Shown here: in pieces, positions 47,304-59,596 of the stretch
How the letters are laid out: the number at the start of each line of letters is the position of its first letter
Position numbering within the stretch: the stretch's first letter is position 1
Assembly (NCBI GenBank): GCA_029844215.1
Contig: CM056728.1
Coordinates: forward strand, 1,302,001-1,366,000
DNA from: Przewalskia tangutica
Lineage: Eukaryota; Streptophyta; Magnoliopsida; Solanales; Solanaceae
Direction of reading: 5' to 3'
Length of the DNA: 64,000 bases
The notes under the pieces: model-generated
What the model saw: the letters and a program-made list of their open reading frames with translations, nothing else
Told to the model about the DNA's origin: nothing
Databases searched by the model: none
Position numbers and translations under genes: made by a program

Positions 47304-47741
47304 TAGTGTACATGCAAAATTAGTATTGTAATAATATTTAAATACTATTTGCACTTTAAATTAGTATTGTAATAATATTCTACTAATATCTAAGTACTAT
47401 ATTGCACTTTAAATTTTATTATCTATTTGTAATTTTTATTTACATACTTCCATTTATTAGTAATTTTTATTTATATGTATTGACTAAATGTTTATTTTGA
47501 TAATTCCACATTCAAAAACAATGTTGATCAAAACTATCCAAACATCATTTATTGATAACAATCAGTTTTACATTGTTGCATTAAAAAATAAATCACTTAT
47601 GCCAGAAGCACTTCTGTCCACCGCCAATTCAAACAGGCCATTTGACTTGTTTTAGACCACAAGATTCAAAATTCTTTCTTTATTTTTTAAATTTTATGCT
47701 GAGTCAAAATACATCATATAAATTGAGACGGAGAAAGTAAC

Positions 47742-48774
47742 TCTTTTATGGAATAGAAAAACAGGAAGAAGACCCTCTTCTACTTCTGTAATCTAGCTTT
47801 TGATGTTTCTAAACAATAATTAGATCTTAAATTCTGTAGCATTTGGAATTTGATGCTCCCACTCCCAAGTGGTGGGAATATAGGAGCCAAAAATTTTCGA
47901 AAGTTTTTCTTTGTTTCTTAAATTTCTTATTCAGCCAATCGAAGGGAGTAACTTTTTCTTTTTTGATGATTTTCAGATCTTTCAAAACTCAAAAAACTAG
48001 TTTTTGTTGTTATTAAAATATTTTTTACGCTAATACCACCGAGGCCTGTGTGGACTTCTATTAATAATAAAAACCCTCAGAGAAGAAAGTACAAGTAGAG
48101 AGAGTTAGACCTTATCTTAGTAATTCTAGTGAGGGATAAACCCTTCCTTAATAAGCATGTCAAGAATACGGACCATTCCGGAAAAATCAATTATGTTATA
48201 ATTATCACAGGGTTTATAATATATTTTATGAATTACAAATGATAGATGCAAAAATAATGGTGTGAAATTTGAAAGAAAGTGGAGTAGGCATACTCACACT
48301 AGTTCCTTGTAAATGTGCTATTATTTGAAACAAGAAATGGTTCTATCAAATCATGTTGCTTCAAAGTAACTTGATGATATTGCTCAATGTTTTGCAAATC
48401 AATATATCAAGCCCACCTTGAGTTGCAAATGGTCATTGTCACAACCTGTTGATCTTGTGGAAGTGGAAAGAGCTCTTGGAGCAATATATCAAATTTCTTA
48501 GAGTCGATCTACATGTCTTGCTTTTACTGTTCAATCGGAAGTTACTCCACGTATTGCTTGACTTAAAATGAATAGTGGATTCCTCTTGGATGAGCAGATG
48601 CCCTGGTGATATGTTCGTTGATCTAGCCACACTTGAATAATTTCGAGCAACATATTCGTCATCCCCATCCGAACCTTCCTGCATTAGATTTTAACCGCTA
48701 TTTCAAAGCTATTGCCTATCGGAACAAGTGTAGCAACCTGTGCAACTAAGTTATCTCCTCATATAGAGCTAACT
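47742..48774. other. Unassigned stretch, possible decayed gene
   Basis: 48,300-48,690 has more balanced composition than its surroundings. A minus-strand ORF (48684-48439, ATG start) begins MQEGSDGDDEYVARNYSSVA. I do not recognise any domain and see no splice-consistent partner exon. Confidence 0.3.
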
Positions 48775-49249
48775 GCAACAACAATAACATACCTAGTGAA
48801 GTCCACAACGTGAGGTCTGGAGAGGGTAGAGTGTACGCAGACCTTACATCTACCTTGGTAAGTAGAAAAGTTGTTTCTAAAAGACCCTCGGCTCAAGACA
48901 AAGCATAGGCACAAGCAAAGCAAGAGAAATTGTCAGACCCGGACAAGAAATTTAAAGCAGTATGAAAATGATGGTAACAAAAGCGAATAAGTCATGATAA
49001 AACATTCTGAAAAAAAAGCAGTAACTCACGCAGATAAATAAGATAAACAAAGTACACGAAATAACATACAACAAAATAAATCAAATGCCAGGGGACTATA
49101 AAACAATACTGCGCCTACTAGTATGATAGACTAAGCAGGGCTACAATAATAACACTACAACTACCAGTATGTAAGTGTAAGTAGGACTACGCTCAACTAC
49201 CTACTATCCTAATCCGTGTCCTCCACAACCCTCTATCTAAGGTCATGTC

Positions 49250-52079
49250 TGTTGACACCCAATTTTGACCCTCTCTCATATTAATAATCAATAAATTAAA
49301 CTAATTTATAAACACCGCAAAATAACTCTTATAATAATAATAATACATAAATAAAGAATTTAATAATAGCATCACACTTATATAAAACATTAAATAATTT
49401 TTAAACATAAGGTCCGCATTTATTAATAACTCAAAGTAATTTTATAAATATTATTCATAATTTAAACCCACTCATTTCCAATTAAGTAAAACTCAACACA
49501 TAAAATATTAACACTAAAATTTAACACCTTAAACTAAATCCAAGCTAATAACTACCAGCCCAACCCGCATGGCCCAAAACCCATAAGCCTAGGTTGCCCA
49601 ACTTTCTTCAGCAAAGTCTACAACCCTTTTATTATCATCCCTTCCAAAAAATGACAGAACCTTAGAACCCTAGCAGCCATTACAATAAACTTACCATCGC
49701 CGCCTACACCCAGTCGAGATTCTCGCCGGAGAATCCGGCGTAACCAATCAACCCCAAATCAACAAAAACATCCCTATATTCCCGTCCAAAAACAAATCTC
49801 CCAATATCAAAGCCTACCATTTATAATCGAATCAGAAGATAACCAAAATATACCATAAATCTCACACCAAAAATCGCGTGAAAACCTCCACAATCAGTCA
49901 GAATATTCCCCAAAATCACAAAGAAATCGCACCAAATCGTTTACTAAAATAGACCCAAAGTTGTCACAAAACTGGTCATAAATCAAAAGCCAAATCAAGG
50001 CTATAAATACCAATCGATTTACACTTCAAGGGGCATCTTTTAGCATCCAAAAACCGATAGGCATCGATTTTCATCCTTTAGCAGCAATTAATAATCCAAT
50101 CCGCAGGCATCGACATCCAAAAAATGATGAAGAAATCAGTCTTAAACATTCGAAATTAGCAAAAAAGAAAGGCCAAGAACCCACAACAACTTAGAATCGC
50201 TAGAAGTCATTTTAACAGAAGTTCCGTTTGCAAAGCAGAAACTTCATCCCTCAAATCACATCGCAACTCCGAGTGGATCGACGACTTGATACGCTGCCTC
50301 GGTTCGCTGCTCGAAGAAAGTAAACACAACTCCTAATTCTTGATTTAAACTGTCTAATATGATGTGTTTGTGCGGTTAACAATTGTTGGGTTCGTTTTAA
50401 GTTGCTTGACATGTTAGTTGGTTTCTTGAATCTGTTAGATCAGTTTTGAGCATGTTTAATTGGGTTAGATGTTTATTCGTGTTTATTAGTATGATTATTA
50501 AGCATGATTAGATATGGTATATGAAACATGATTATTGATTGATTACGTTAAGTGTTAACACGTTTAATCTTTGATTATAATTAATAAGCATGTTAAGCTG
50601 CTGTTGGTATTCTGTGAGTATTTTATATAACCCCTAACCGAATCTGCTAAAGTGATTATGGTCCTTCTTGCGTGTCTGAGTGGGAAATACCTCTGTTCCG
50701 TGATAATCGTCCTCCTGCTTGGTATACCTGTTTGAACTGTGCGTATTGGCCTTCATTTCATGGGTCAGTTCCCTGTATTTGTTAGCAGATTATTGTCTAC
50801 TTGAGTATTGCGTGAATGAAAGCTGATACTAGTCTGTCTGCATCGCTTCGGCCCGTCATATATTGGATATTGGATAGACCAAGTCCTTTAGGTATAAGAA
50901 TTAAAAGTTTGGTCTGTTTTCTTGCTTTCTTTTTCTATGAATCTGAAATCGGCATATCTTGGGCTTTGCTTCACATATCCGCATTTCTGGGCTGTATATA
51001 TGAACCCGTCTCTGTGTTAAAACTGTGATAGTTGCGTTTTTTGGCCTGCCAGTTCTATGAACAACAAATGAACTGACTGTGTATATAAATATCATACCAA
51101 TGTGCACTTAGTATTTGATAAAGTTTGAGATATGTATTAATCCTTATCTTCTTCTTTATTTACATGAAATGCATCGGAGCAAAAATGAAGAGTCTCATGG
51201 CGAGACTCATCAAGAGCTACAACAAATGAGGACCCGCATCTAGGTGCATCCACATTCCCGCCTCAGCACTACTAAGATAAAATAGGACAAGATGACGTCG
51301 TCATCCATCTCAACTCATTTTGCTCTCTTAATCTCCTTGCCTCATTCGTGTCTTTTATTTTATTATTTGTAATTTTATTACCTAACTTTGTAATTAATAG
51401 GGACATAAAACAATTACCCTTTGAATAAATAAATTGGGCGGGTAATTTTAAAACCAGAAATGCACTTCTAGGCTTGTCATACATGTCTAATCTTTTGCCT
51501 AACAATTCACTTTGCATATCTAATCATGAAATTTAGGTATAGATTTTTCTCAATTGCAAAATTAAGTATTTTTCATGCATCATGACATACTTATGTTAAT
51601 CAAGATTAAGTTAGCAAGTAAATATGTGCATTTAGTTAATAAATCAACTTTGCATCTTTTTTTTATAAATAATATAAATACATACCTTTAAACTTTACAT
51701 GTATTGTTATAGGATTAGTCTTATAAATCTTTTATCAAAATTCATTCTTTTATAAAACACTTGTAACATTTTTTAAACATGCATTTTCTCTAACATAATA
51801 ATCAACCTAGGTTTGGCAGGACAACCGCAAGTTAGCGGATTTTAGAGGATGTCTAATCCCTTCCCTCTAGATTAATAAAGAACTCTTACCCAGAATCTTA
51901 CACAAGTTTTGCAGACCATTAAAATGGAGTTAATGTTAACTTTAACCTAGTTGACATTAGGTTTCCTAATTCACCCAAACTAATTAGGTGACAACTCCGC
52001 GAACCCTTTTAGCATATTTTTGCATTTTTTTCTAACCTTTTAAAGAAGGAATGTCGCGGTCGAAAAAGGACGTGACAAC
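49250..52079 (+). mobile_element. LTR insertion in the LINE, 2.8 kb, plus strand
   Basis: It starts TGTTGACACCCAATTTTGACCC-like and shows, near 51,825-51,880, 'aaccgcaagttagcggattt' followed by 'attaataaagaactct', the polyadenylation region of family 1 LTRs. It ends near GACGTGACAACA. LINE sequence stops at 'ggtcatgtc' (49249) and resumes at 'ctcagtaagttgg', which are adjacent in the LINE ORF. No clean target duplication. No polyprotein, so a solo LTR or fragment. Confidence 0.65.
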
Positions 52080-52699
52080 ACTCAGTAAGTTGGACCTGCG
52101 CCATATCCCGTCTAATCATCTTTCCACAATACTTTTTCAGCCTACCTCTAACCCTTCTGAACCCGTCCATAGCCAACCTCTCATACCTCCGCACTGAGGT
52201 ATTTGTGCCTCTTCTCTGCTCATGCCCGAACCTTCTCAACCTCGCTTTCCACATCTTATACTCCACTGAGGCCACTCCCACTCTATCTCAGATGTCATAA
52301 TTTCTATTCATATCCCTCATTGTATGCCCACACATTCATCTCATCATCTTCATCTCTGCAACTTTCATCTTTTGGATGTGCAAAGTCTTGACTAGCCAAC
52401 ACACCGCTCCATACAACATAGTCGATCTAACCACCACCCTATATAACTTGTCTTTAAGTTTTGGTGGCACATTTTTATCGCACAAGACTACATATGCGAG
52501 CCTCCATTTCATCCATCCTGCACCAATATGATGTGTGACATCATCATCAATCTCTCCATACCCTTGGATAATAGACCCGAGATACTTGAAACTTCCTTTG
52601 TTTTGAATGACCTGAGTACCAAGTATCACCTCCATGTATGTCTCATGGTCGCTCCCATTACTGAACTTGCACTCAAAATATTCTGTCTTGGTCCTACTC
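52080..52699 (-). pseudogene. LINE RT C-terminal part
   Basis: Minus-strand pieces include VILGTQVIQNKGSFKYLGSI, IQGYGEIDDDVTHHIGAGWM, KWRLAYVVLCDKNVPPKLKD, LYRVVVRSTMLYGAVCWLVK, HIQKMKVAEMKMMR and, in another frame, RRFGHEQRRGTNTSVRRYER. This is the conserved thumb and C-terminal region of Solanaceae RTE LINEs. At least one frameshift lies near 52,290. Confidence 0.85.
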
Positions 52700-54440
52700 T
52701 GTTACACCCCGTAGTTCCAGAGTATGTATGTGAGGACATACATACGAGAATATAATACTAAGTTCAAAAGGGAAGAAAATTTTGAATATTCCGACGGAAA
52801 ATATTCCGAACCTCGTGAAGAAAAAAGGTGTTACGCCCCGTAATTGCAAGAGAATAAGATGAGAACGTACGAAAGGAAATGAGATTTGAATTTGAAAAGA
52901 TAAGTTGGCAAAAATGTTTTTAGACAGATTTTCAGTCAACTTTGGAGCGGTATATCTCCTAGTATACTAAGAGTTTTTAGGTATTTCAAAAGCCTAGTAT
53001 GAAGTTCGTTGAGTCTAGTTTCCAACGCAACAAACCGCTCGTCGATAGGACATCGGAGTAGAAAGTTATGGACGTTAGAAGTCTCGTGACGCAGGAGGTA
53101 CCTGGTAGTTAGCTTTCGTACTTGCCCCGGTCATTGGCGTGACGCAGGAGGTACCTGGTAGTTGGCTTTCGTAATTGCCCCGGTCAGTTATTTATCGTGT
53201 TATTTGCTTGGACATACTGACACGTTGGGTGGCCCACGGGTATTCTTCCATTATTATTGTCGTTCCATGGACTAGCTTTCCATGAGGTTTAGTGAAGTAG
53301 GCAGGATCTGGTAGTTGGCTTTCGTACTTGCCCCGGTCATTGGCGTGATGCAGGAGGTACCTGGTAGTCGGCCTTCGTACTTGCCCCGGTCAGTTTTATG
53401 GCGAAGTCTCGTGACGTAGGAGGTACCTGGTAGTTAGCTTTGACTTGCCCGGCCGACGTGACGCGGGAGGTACCAGTAGTTAGCTTGTGATTGGCCTGGC
53501 CACCGTGACGCAAACGACCATGCTTACCCTGATGAGAGGTTCCGGGGGCATGCGACCATGCTTTAGATACTCTCCCTGGTCATATCTCGTGATACGATAG
53601 GCTCTGGTAGTTGGCTTTCGTACTTGCCCCGGTCAGCTTCGTGACGCAGGAGGTACCTGGTAGTTAGCTTTCGTACTTGCCCCGGTCAGTTTTATGATGC
53701 AGGCGTAATCTGGTAGTTGGCTTTCCTACTTGGCCTGTATGCTTTTTATGACACATGTGGGACCTAGTGGTCATGTTTACATATTGGTGTTATATTATAT
53801 CATGGACTGCCGGCAGTGAGGAAGGAATTCCACGGGCACGCTTGATATTATGGGCGTGAGACCCATGATTATATTTGAGTGATGACTTTGAGGGCATGCG
53901 TCCCCGACTTGACATGACTGCTTATATATTGTGTACTGTGTTTTGGTTATCATACATGTCTCCTGTTTTATATAGACTGTTATGATTTCATTACAATATT
54001 TTCAGTTTCACATACTGTACTGTTAGATCGACCTCCTCGGCCGCGTCACGCCGCAGTAGGTACACCGGTTGTTGATCCTCGCTCTTAGGATCACAGTTCT
54101 GCGTTTGGGAAGCTCCGTTTCTCCGGAGGCTTATCTTTTAGTATAGATTCCCTGTCATTGTAGATATTTGTACATTCAGGGGTATGGCGGGGCCCTGTCC
54201 CGTCATAGTTGTTATAAAAACTCTTAGAGGTCTGTAGTACTGTTGTGAGTTGGGCTTGTAAAGGATAACTGTTCGGGTTTTATATATACACATGCTGAAA
54301 GGCGACCTATCGGTTGGCCTGTTTCCTATTTTATATTGTTACATGTTTTCGAGTTTTATTCCGCTGATTTTCTCTGATGTATTATCACTAGGGTGCCCGG
54401 GGCAAGACACCGGTTGCGGGCCCGAGGTCGGGTCGTGACA
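52700..54440 (+). mobile_element. Solo LTR, 1741 bp, with exact target duplication
   Basis: TGTTACACCCCGTAG...GGGTCGTGACA, flanked by TACTC at 52695-52699 and 54441-54445. Same type as 2157-3879. It contains the minisatellite at 53086-53740 and, near the 3' end, 'ggccctgtcccgtcatagtt'. The insertion interrupts the LINE between its RT core and thumb. Confidence 0.9.
53086..53740 (+). repeat. Minisatellite of about 50-60 bp inside the solo LTR
   Basis: Units contain 'gtgacgcaggaggtacctgg', 'tagttagctttcgtacttgc' and 'cccggtca'. About ten units, with insertions and truncations, vary from perfect copies to decayed ones. Confidence 0.9.
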
Positions 54441-54815
54441 TACTCAGCCTGAACCCTTTAGACTCTAGAGTCTGCATCCAAACATCCAACTTAGCTTTCA
54501 CTCCGCTGCGAGTCTCATCATTCAGGACTATGTCATATGCGAATAACATACACCATGACACCTCTCATTGAATTTATCGCGTCAGTCCATCCATCACCAA
54601 GGCAAATAAAAATGGGCTAAGAGTTGATCCCTGGTGCAACCTCATCATCACTGGAAAGTGCTTCGAGTCTCCTCCTACTGTTCGTACTCTGATCTTGTCT
54701 CCCTCATACATATCCCTGATCTCCCTAGTGTACGACACATGTACACCTCTAACCTCCAAATATCTCCATAGAATATCTCTATGAACTTTGTCGTATGCCT
54801 TATCGAAGTCGATGA
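54441..54815 (-). pseudogene. LINE RT core fragment
   Basis: The minus strand reads IIDFDKAYDKVHRDILWRYL, EVRGVHVSYTREIRDMYEGD, RVRTVGGDSKHFPVMMRLHQ and GSTLSPFLFALVMDGLTR. The catalytic Asp block DFDKAYDKV is present. The downstream A-DDI block is disrupted at 54,445-54,575. Sequence upstream of FDKAYDK is gypsy. Confidence 0.85.
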
Positions 54816-57130
54816 TCGGGCGCATAGTGACTCTGAGCAGGTTTTTCTCTCGATCATCAGAAAAGTGTCACAGGTTCTTTACACTTCTAAAGAAGAAGAA
54901 CAATTTTGTTTGGATGCCCGAATGTCAACATGCCCTACGGGACCTGAAAACTTCCTTATCTAAGTCTTGCTCTAATGTCAAAACTAAAAGACGGAGAATA
55001 ATTACTCATATATCTTGCGGTCTTGGAGGTAGTAGTAAGTGTAGTTCTGGTTTGGGAAGAAAAAGGTACATAATATCTTGTCTATTATGTAAGTAGAGTA
55101 ATGTCAGGGGACGAGACTCGGTACCTATTATTTGAAAGATTGACTTTTGCTTTAGTTATGTCATCACGAAAGCTTCGACCATATTTTCAATGTCACACAA
55201 TTGCCGTAGTAACCACGTTATCACTTAAGAATGTGTTACATAAGCCCGAGCCTTTCAGGCGCCTGACTAAATGGGTGGTAGAGTTAAGTGAATTTGAAAT
55301 TAAATATAGATCTTAGACTACGATAAAGTCTCAAGTCCTTGTGAATTTTATGGATGATTTCAATCCGGGAGTAACCTCATAGGAGGAAAAAGAGGCTATC
55401 TTAGTCTCGGGGACTGCCCCTGGATCTGGGCTATCTACATAGGTGATTCCTCCAACGTCAAAAGGACTGGCCTGGGAGTAGTATTGCAGATTCCTATCGA
55501 TAAAATTTTAAGGTACGCATTTATAGTACTCCATTAAGTAACAATGAAGCCGGGTATGAGGCTTTGATTACAGGTTTGGAACTAGCCAAGGGCCTAGGCT
55601 CCCAGATTATTGAGGTCAAGTGTGACTCGCTGATGGTAGTGAACCCAATCCATAGAGTGTTTGAGGCCAAAGAAGAACGCATATCAAGATACCTCGAGAA
55701 GACTCTAAAGCTTTTGTCTCAGTTTGAAGAATGGATGGTGGTGTACATAACCTGAGAAGAAAATATAGATGCATATACACTTGCAAATTTAGGCTCCAGC
55801 ATAAAGGCCGAGGGTTCTAAAATTGAGTTAGTTATTCAGTTGTTGAATTCGACACTGGATCTCATTGGTTACGATGAAATGAATTCAACCAGCCTAACTT
55901 AGGACTGGAGGAATAAGTTCTTGGACTAACTCATAAATGAAAAGCTCTCGGAGGACCTGAAGGCATCCAGAGCTCTGAGGACCAAAGTCGACCGTACTAT
56001 GCCGTGGATAGAAAACTTTATTAAAGGTGTTTTATGGTCCCTTATCCCGGTGTATAGGCCCAATGAAGTTTACGTGATCTAAGAAGTCCATGAAGGCCCA
56101 TGCAGAAACTTTTAGGGAGCATAATCCTTTATGAGGAAGCTTATGAGAGCCGATTATAATTGGACCTAGATCGAGAAAGACACAAAAACGTTCGTGAAAA
56201 AATATGATAAGTGTCAGTGTCATGCACAGTTGTTACACCGAGTGAAGAATTGTATCCGGTGGTATCTTCATAGCCGTTCATGAGGTGGGGGATGAACATA
56301 GTCGTACCATTGCCAGTGGCACCAGCACATGTATGTCAAATTATCTTTATGATTGACTATTTTTCTAAATGGGTTAAAGCTGCAGCTTATACAAAGATAC
56401 GGGAGAATGAGATAAAGGATTTTATTTGACACCACATCATCTGTCATTTTGGTATCTTGAATGAGATAGCTTGTGACAATGACCGGAATTTTATTGAAGC
56501 CAAAGTCACAAAGGTCCTAGATGACTTAAACATTAATCATATCACCTCTACTCCCTATCATTCTAGTGCAAATGATCAAGCAGAATCAACAAACATGACT
56601 ATAATCTAGAACTTAAAGAGGAAGTTGGAAGCAGCAAAAGGAAACTTGCCTTCCATGCTACAAGAAATATTATGGGCATATAGAACCACGACAAAAATGA
56701 GTACCGGAGAAACTCTTTTTTCTTTGGTCTACGACACAGAGACCTTGATTCCGATTGAAGTGGGAACTCCTAGTTTGAGGTACCTCCGGACTGAGGGCAA
56801 ATCAAATGCAGAATCAATATTCGTGTACTGGATTTGCTAGAACATCAGAATCTTACATACGTTCGGATGGTAGCCCCAAAGTAAAGAATGGAATGTTACT
56901 ATAACCGGTGAACAAATTTCTGACACTTCAAACTCAGAGACTTGGTGCTCAGGAGAGTAACTCAGAGTATCCGGGAGCATAATGTATGGAAATTAGGTGC
57001 AAATTGGGAGGGACCGTACACGATCATCGGTATTGCTGTAAATGAGCTTATCAACTAACTGACCAACAAGGAAACAAAATTCTTAATAATTGGAATGTAA
57101 GCCATTTGAAGAAGTACTATGTAGTGGTAT
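54816..57130 (+). pseudogene. Ty3/gypsy pol remnant (RT end, RNase H, integrase), Tat-like
   Basis: The order is: RT thumb (RIVTLSRFFSRSSEKCHRFF, then DLKTSLSKS), RT/RNase H connection (SSRKLRPYFQCHTIAVVTTL, RRLTKWVVELSEFEIKYRS), and an RNase H second domain (ITGLELAKGLGSQIIEVKCD, EAKEERISRYLEKTLKLLSQ). Integrase follows with zinc-finger pieces (KKYDKCQ), the core (FSKWVKAAAYTKI, FGILNEIACDN, PYHSSANDQAES) and a tail with WEGPYTII. Spacing of a second RNase H and the TTTKMSTGETLFSLVY block suggest the Tat/Ogre lineage. Stops occur every few dozen codons. No gag, protease or LTR is identified around it. Confidence 0.85.
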
Positions 57131-58140
57131 AGTTCATGCGCTGCACTCTTTTTCCCTTTATCTGGTTTTTATCCCAATTAGATTTTTGCGACAAAGTTTT
57201 TAATGAGGCAACACCATGAAATAGACATGATAACTGTATTACTACCGTTGAGAGCTATCCAGTGTCCAGGTCTTCACAGCATGAACTCTCAGGCAATAGG
57301 GCCATATACACACATCCCAGTGATTGAAATTTTACAAAATTTTAACACTTCAAAGAAAAGCACTCGATACTGGAGACTGTCCAGATGTTCAAAATGTATG
57401 TAACCAGACTGACCACACTAGATGGCAGTCGGGCTATTCTTGCACTTGGCTTCACATTTATAAGTTAAAAGAATAAATAAAAATTTCATTTTATGATTAA
57501 TCCGTTCCATCAAGAATATAAAAACGTATGTTATTTTAAACATATAAAAAATTTCATGCCATAATGAATAGGAGACGTCCTATTATACAACACCATTAAA
57601 AATAAAGGCCCTCTCTTGTTAAAAATCTTAACAAAAATAAAATTTAAAGCTCCGAATACAAAAAGTACCAGAGTTGCAAGTTGACCGAAACCAAGGCAAG
57701 TCCGGAACTAACTAAGAAAATAATGAGAAGACCCGATATAAAATGAAAATACATATTTCGAAATAAAATTAAGAGAAAGATAGTAAAAAGCTCCCGAAGT
57801 TTAGTGTTTGTCAATCGTAAGGTAAATTTTGAAGGAAAGTTCCAGTTTATGAAGCAAAAAAGTCACAGGATTGTAGAAGAAATAAGGACTTGCTCCTAAA
57901 AATGAAAAGCATAGAATATAAACCTTAAGCATAATTTTGAAAAAGGAAAACTTTTTCATTCATATTTTCTGAACTGAAATCAATCCGGTTACAAAAGATA
58001 CCAACCAGGTCTAAAAGTGGCTCGGTAATAAAAATAAAAATAAAAATAAAACTCATACGAAATGTTACGGTCTGCTCGTTTCATGGACCGCCTGGGGTAT
58101 TTCAAATGTTACTAACAAAATAAAATGATCAAAAGATCAA
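57131..58140 (+). other. Spacer behind gypsy pol
   Basis: AT-rich, no ORF above 70 codons with meaning. In Tat-type elements this is where the pol-to-3'-LTR spacer lies. Confidence 0.45.
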
Positions 58141-58149
58141 ACAGGGGGT

Positions 58150-59274
58150 CATCACTATCATCACTAGCTTCCACATCTTAATCTTCTCTACCTCCACGAA
58201 GAGTTTCCAATGATAGCTCAGTATCATGGAGGTCAATTTCTGCCTCCAGGAGTTTAAAAGGGATGTCAACCCCTGGTTTGGTGGCTTCTTCAAGGGTATC
58301 CACACTACTCTTCTTTACAACTAGATCTCTCTGAAGCTTTCATCTTTGACATTTGACATGGAGTTTAGTGATGGTGTGCTCGGAGGCATTTAGCCGCCCA
58401 TGAGCCTATGTCAATCTTTCTGCCAACCTTGTCGTCCTCCCTTGAAGGGTCACATAGAAAGTGGTTAAAATCTGAAGGAAATTCTCCCGGTCCTATAGTG
58501 AATCGACAACACCCTGCAGACGTAGCCGGAGGAAGACTTTAAGAGAGCCCGGTCTCTAAGATCATCTATGAGGTCTGCTCGAAGGTGATGAATTTCCTCC
58601 TTCAACTTCTTTTCCTCATGAGAAGAGCCCATTACCTTAGCCAAATCCGCAGTAGAGAGAGCGGTGACATGTACCTAGATAAGGAAATATTGGTCGGTGA
58701 GGAAACATGAGCATCTGAAGAACAATTGAAAGGAGGAGATATTTTACATGCAAGAGCAAGTCTGCAAGGTGTGCAAGAGAAGATTCTAGAGTACCGTTAG
58801 GGGATTTCCAGGGGAAGAAGAAGATGTCCCAGCCTCAGTACCGAAAGTGGGGATGAAGCTATGCTTATAAGGGTCATCAGGAGGAACAATTATCTACATC
58901 TCCGGAACCTCGCCTAGGGGGCTACCGGGGGTAGGTGCTTTCATCATTTATCCTCTCTTCATCATCAATCCGAATGATGCGCGCTTGTGCCTCTGCATGT
59001 ACTTATTTCCAATACTCAGTGATCCGACGACAATTTCTAACTCGGGAAACAATTCTCAATGGGGTCTGGGGAGTTTCTTTTCGAGTTTTTCGCTTCCGAT
59101 TGCTAGAACCAGACTGAAGAATGTTAGACAAAACAGTTGCGCTGGACGACACCTTCTGGGCTGCAAATTTTCTTGCTGTGAGCCCTGCGGATATAATAAC
59201 GAGAGTAAAAAGGAACTCTGGGAAATCCGGGCTGAACCTTTATAAAATGGTGAGTTAGGATTAAGACTTATCAT
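58150..59274 (-). pseudogene. Possible antisense extra ORF of a Tat-type element
   Basis: The minus strand carries a protein-like trace: ISLNPNSPFYKGSARISQSS near 59,270-59,210, IVPPDDPYKHSFIPTFGTEA near 58,895-58,835, SSHEEKKLKEEIHHLRADLI near 58,635-58,570 (heptad-like, probable coiled coil), and LLEAEIDLHDTELSLETLRG near 58,255-58,195, with an acidic end (EASDDSDD). Stops and frameshifts break it. Tat-lineage retrotransposons are known to carry an additional antisense ORF between pol and the 3' LTR, often with a gypsy-type 'Transposase_28' or plant mobile domain, which is the best fit. Alternatively it is the gag end of an unrelated element. Confidence 0.45.
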
Positions 59275-59279
59275 TTTAT

Positions 59280-59594
59280 GTGACGTTATTTTTTAGGAGT
59301 TAACATCAAAGTGCCAAGACTTTCTGTCGATGTGAGCCTTTAGGAAAGCTCATTCTGTTACATTTATTTATATTTAGATAAATGTAATGATGATTGCATA
59401 AATGCCGGCCTTAAGGGATCACAAGGAGAATATTCAGTGTCTCCATCTGATATGGATAACTACGCACATTCAAAGGACAAAGATGATTAGATCTTGAAAG
59501 TGACCTCTTCCTTTATGTTTTAATAAATAGTTATGTATATTGATAGTATATATTTACGCTATCAATATTCAAAATTTTCCTTTTGGCCGTAGAT
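59280..59594. other. Unassigned spacer
   Basis: AT-rich, no gene and no recognised repeat ends. Confidence 0.4.
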
Positions 59595-59596
59595 TT

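Larger units (their letters stand above)
44056..47640. mobile_element. Non-autonomous DNA element, itself split by an LTR
   Basis: The left end 'catgtttggattgacttctg' loosely pairs with the reversed right end 'ggcctgtttgaattggcggt', and 'gccagaagcacttct' occurs near both ends. About 1.2 kb without the LTR at 44913-47303. Superfamily unclear. Confidence 0.5.
43913..47737. mobile_element. Stowaway-like MITE split by a larger insertion
   Basis: The left part 43913-44055 ('ttccgtctgttccattttat') and the right part 47641-47737 (reversed 'ctttctccgtctcaatttat') form one MITE like that at 63248-63489. The insertion fell between 'atatctttgtg' and 'acttgttttagaccac'. Confidence 0.65.
48775..54815 (-). 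mobile_element. RTE-type LINE in four layers: three pieces around two LTRs
   Basis: The 3' tail is 48775-49249, starting with reversed (ttg)n and 'gtctggagagggtagagtgt'. The ORF C-terminus and RT thumb are 52080-52699, and the RT core is 54441-54815. Joined order on the minus strand is RT core, C-terminus, tail, as in an ordinary LINE. The 5' half beyond the first RT block is replaced by a gypsy element. Confidence 0.85.

Noticed and set aside
54816..57130. Endogenous pararetrovirus as an alternative to gypsy
   Set aside because: An integrase with HHCC-like and DDE-type motifs follows RNase H, which pararetroviruses lack; no movement or coat protein motifs were seen.
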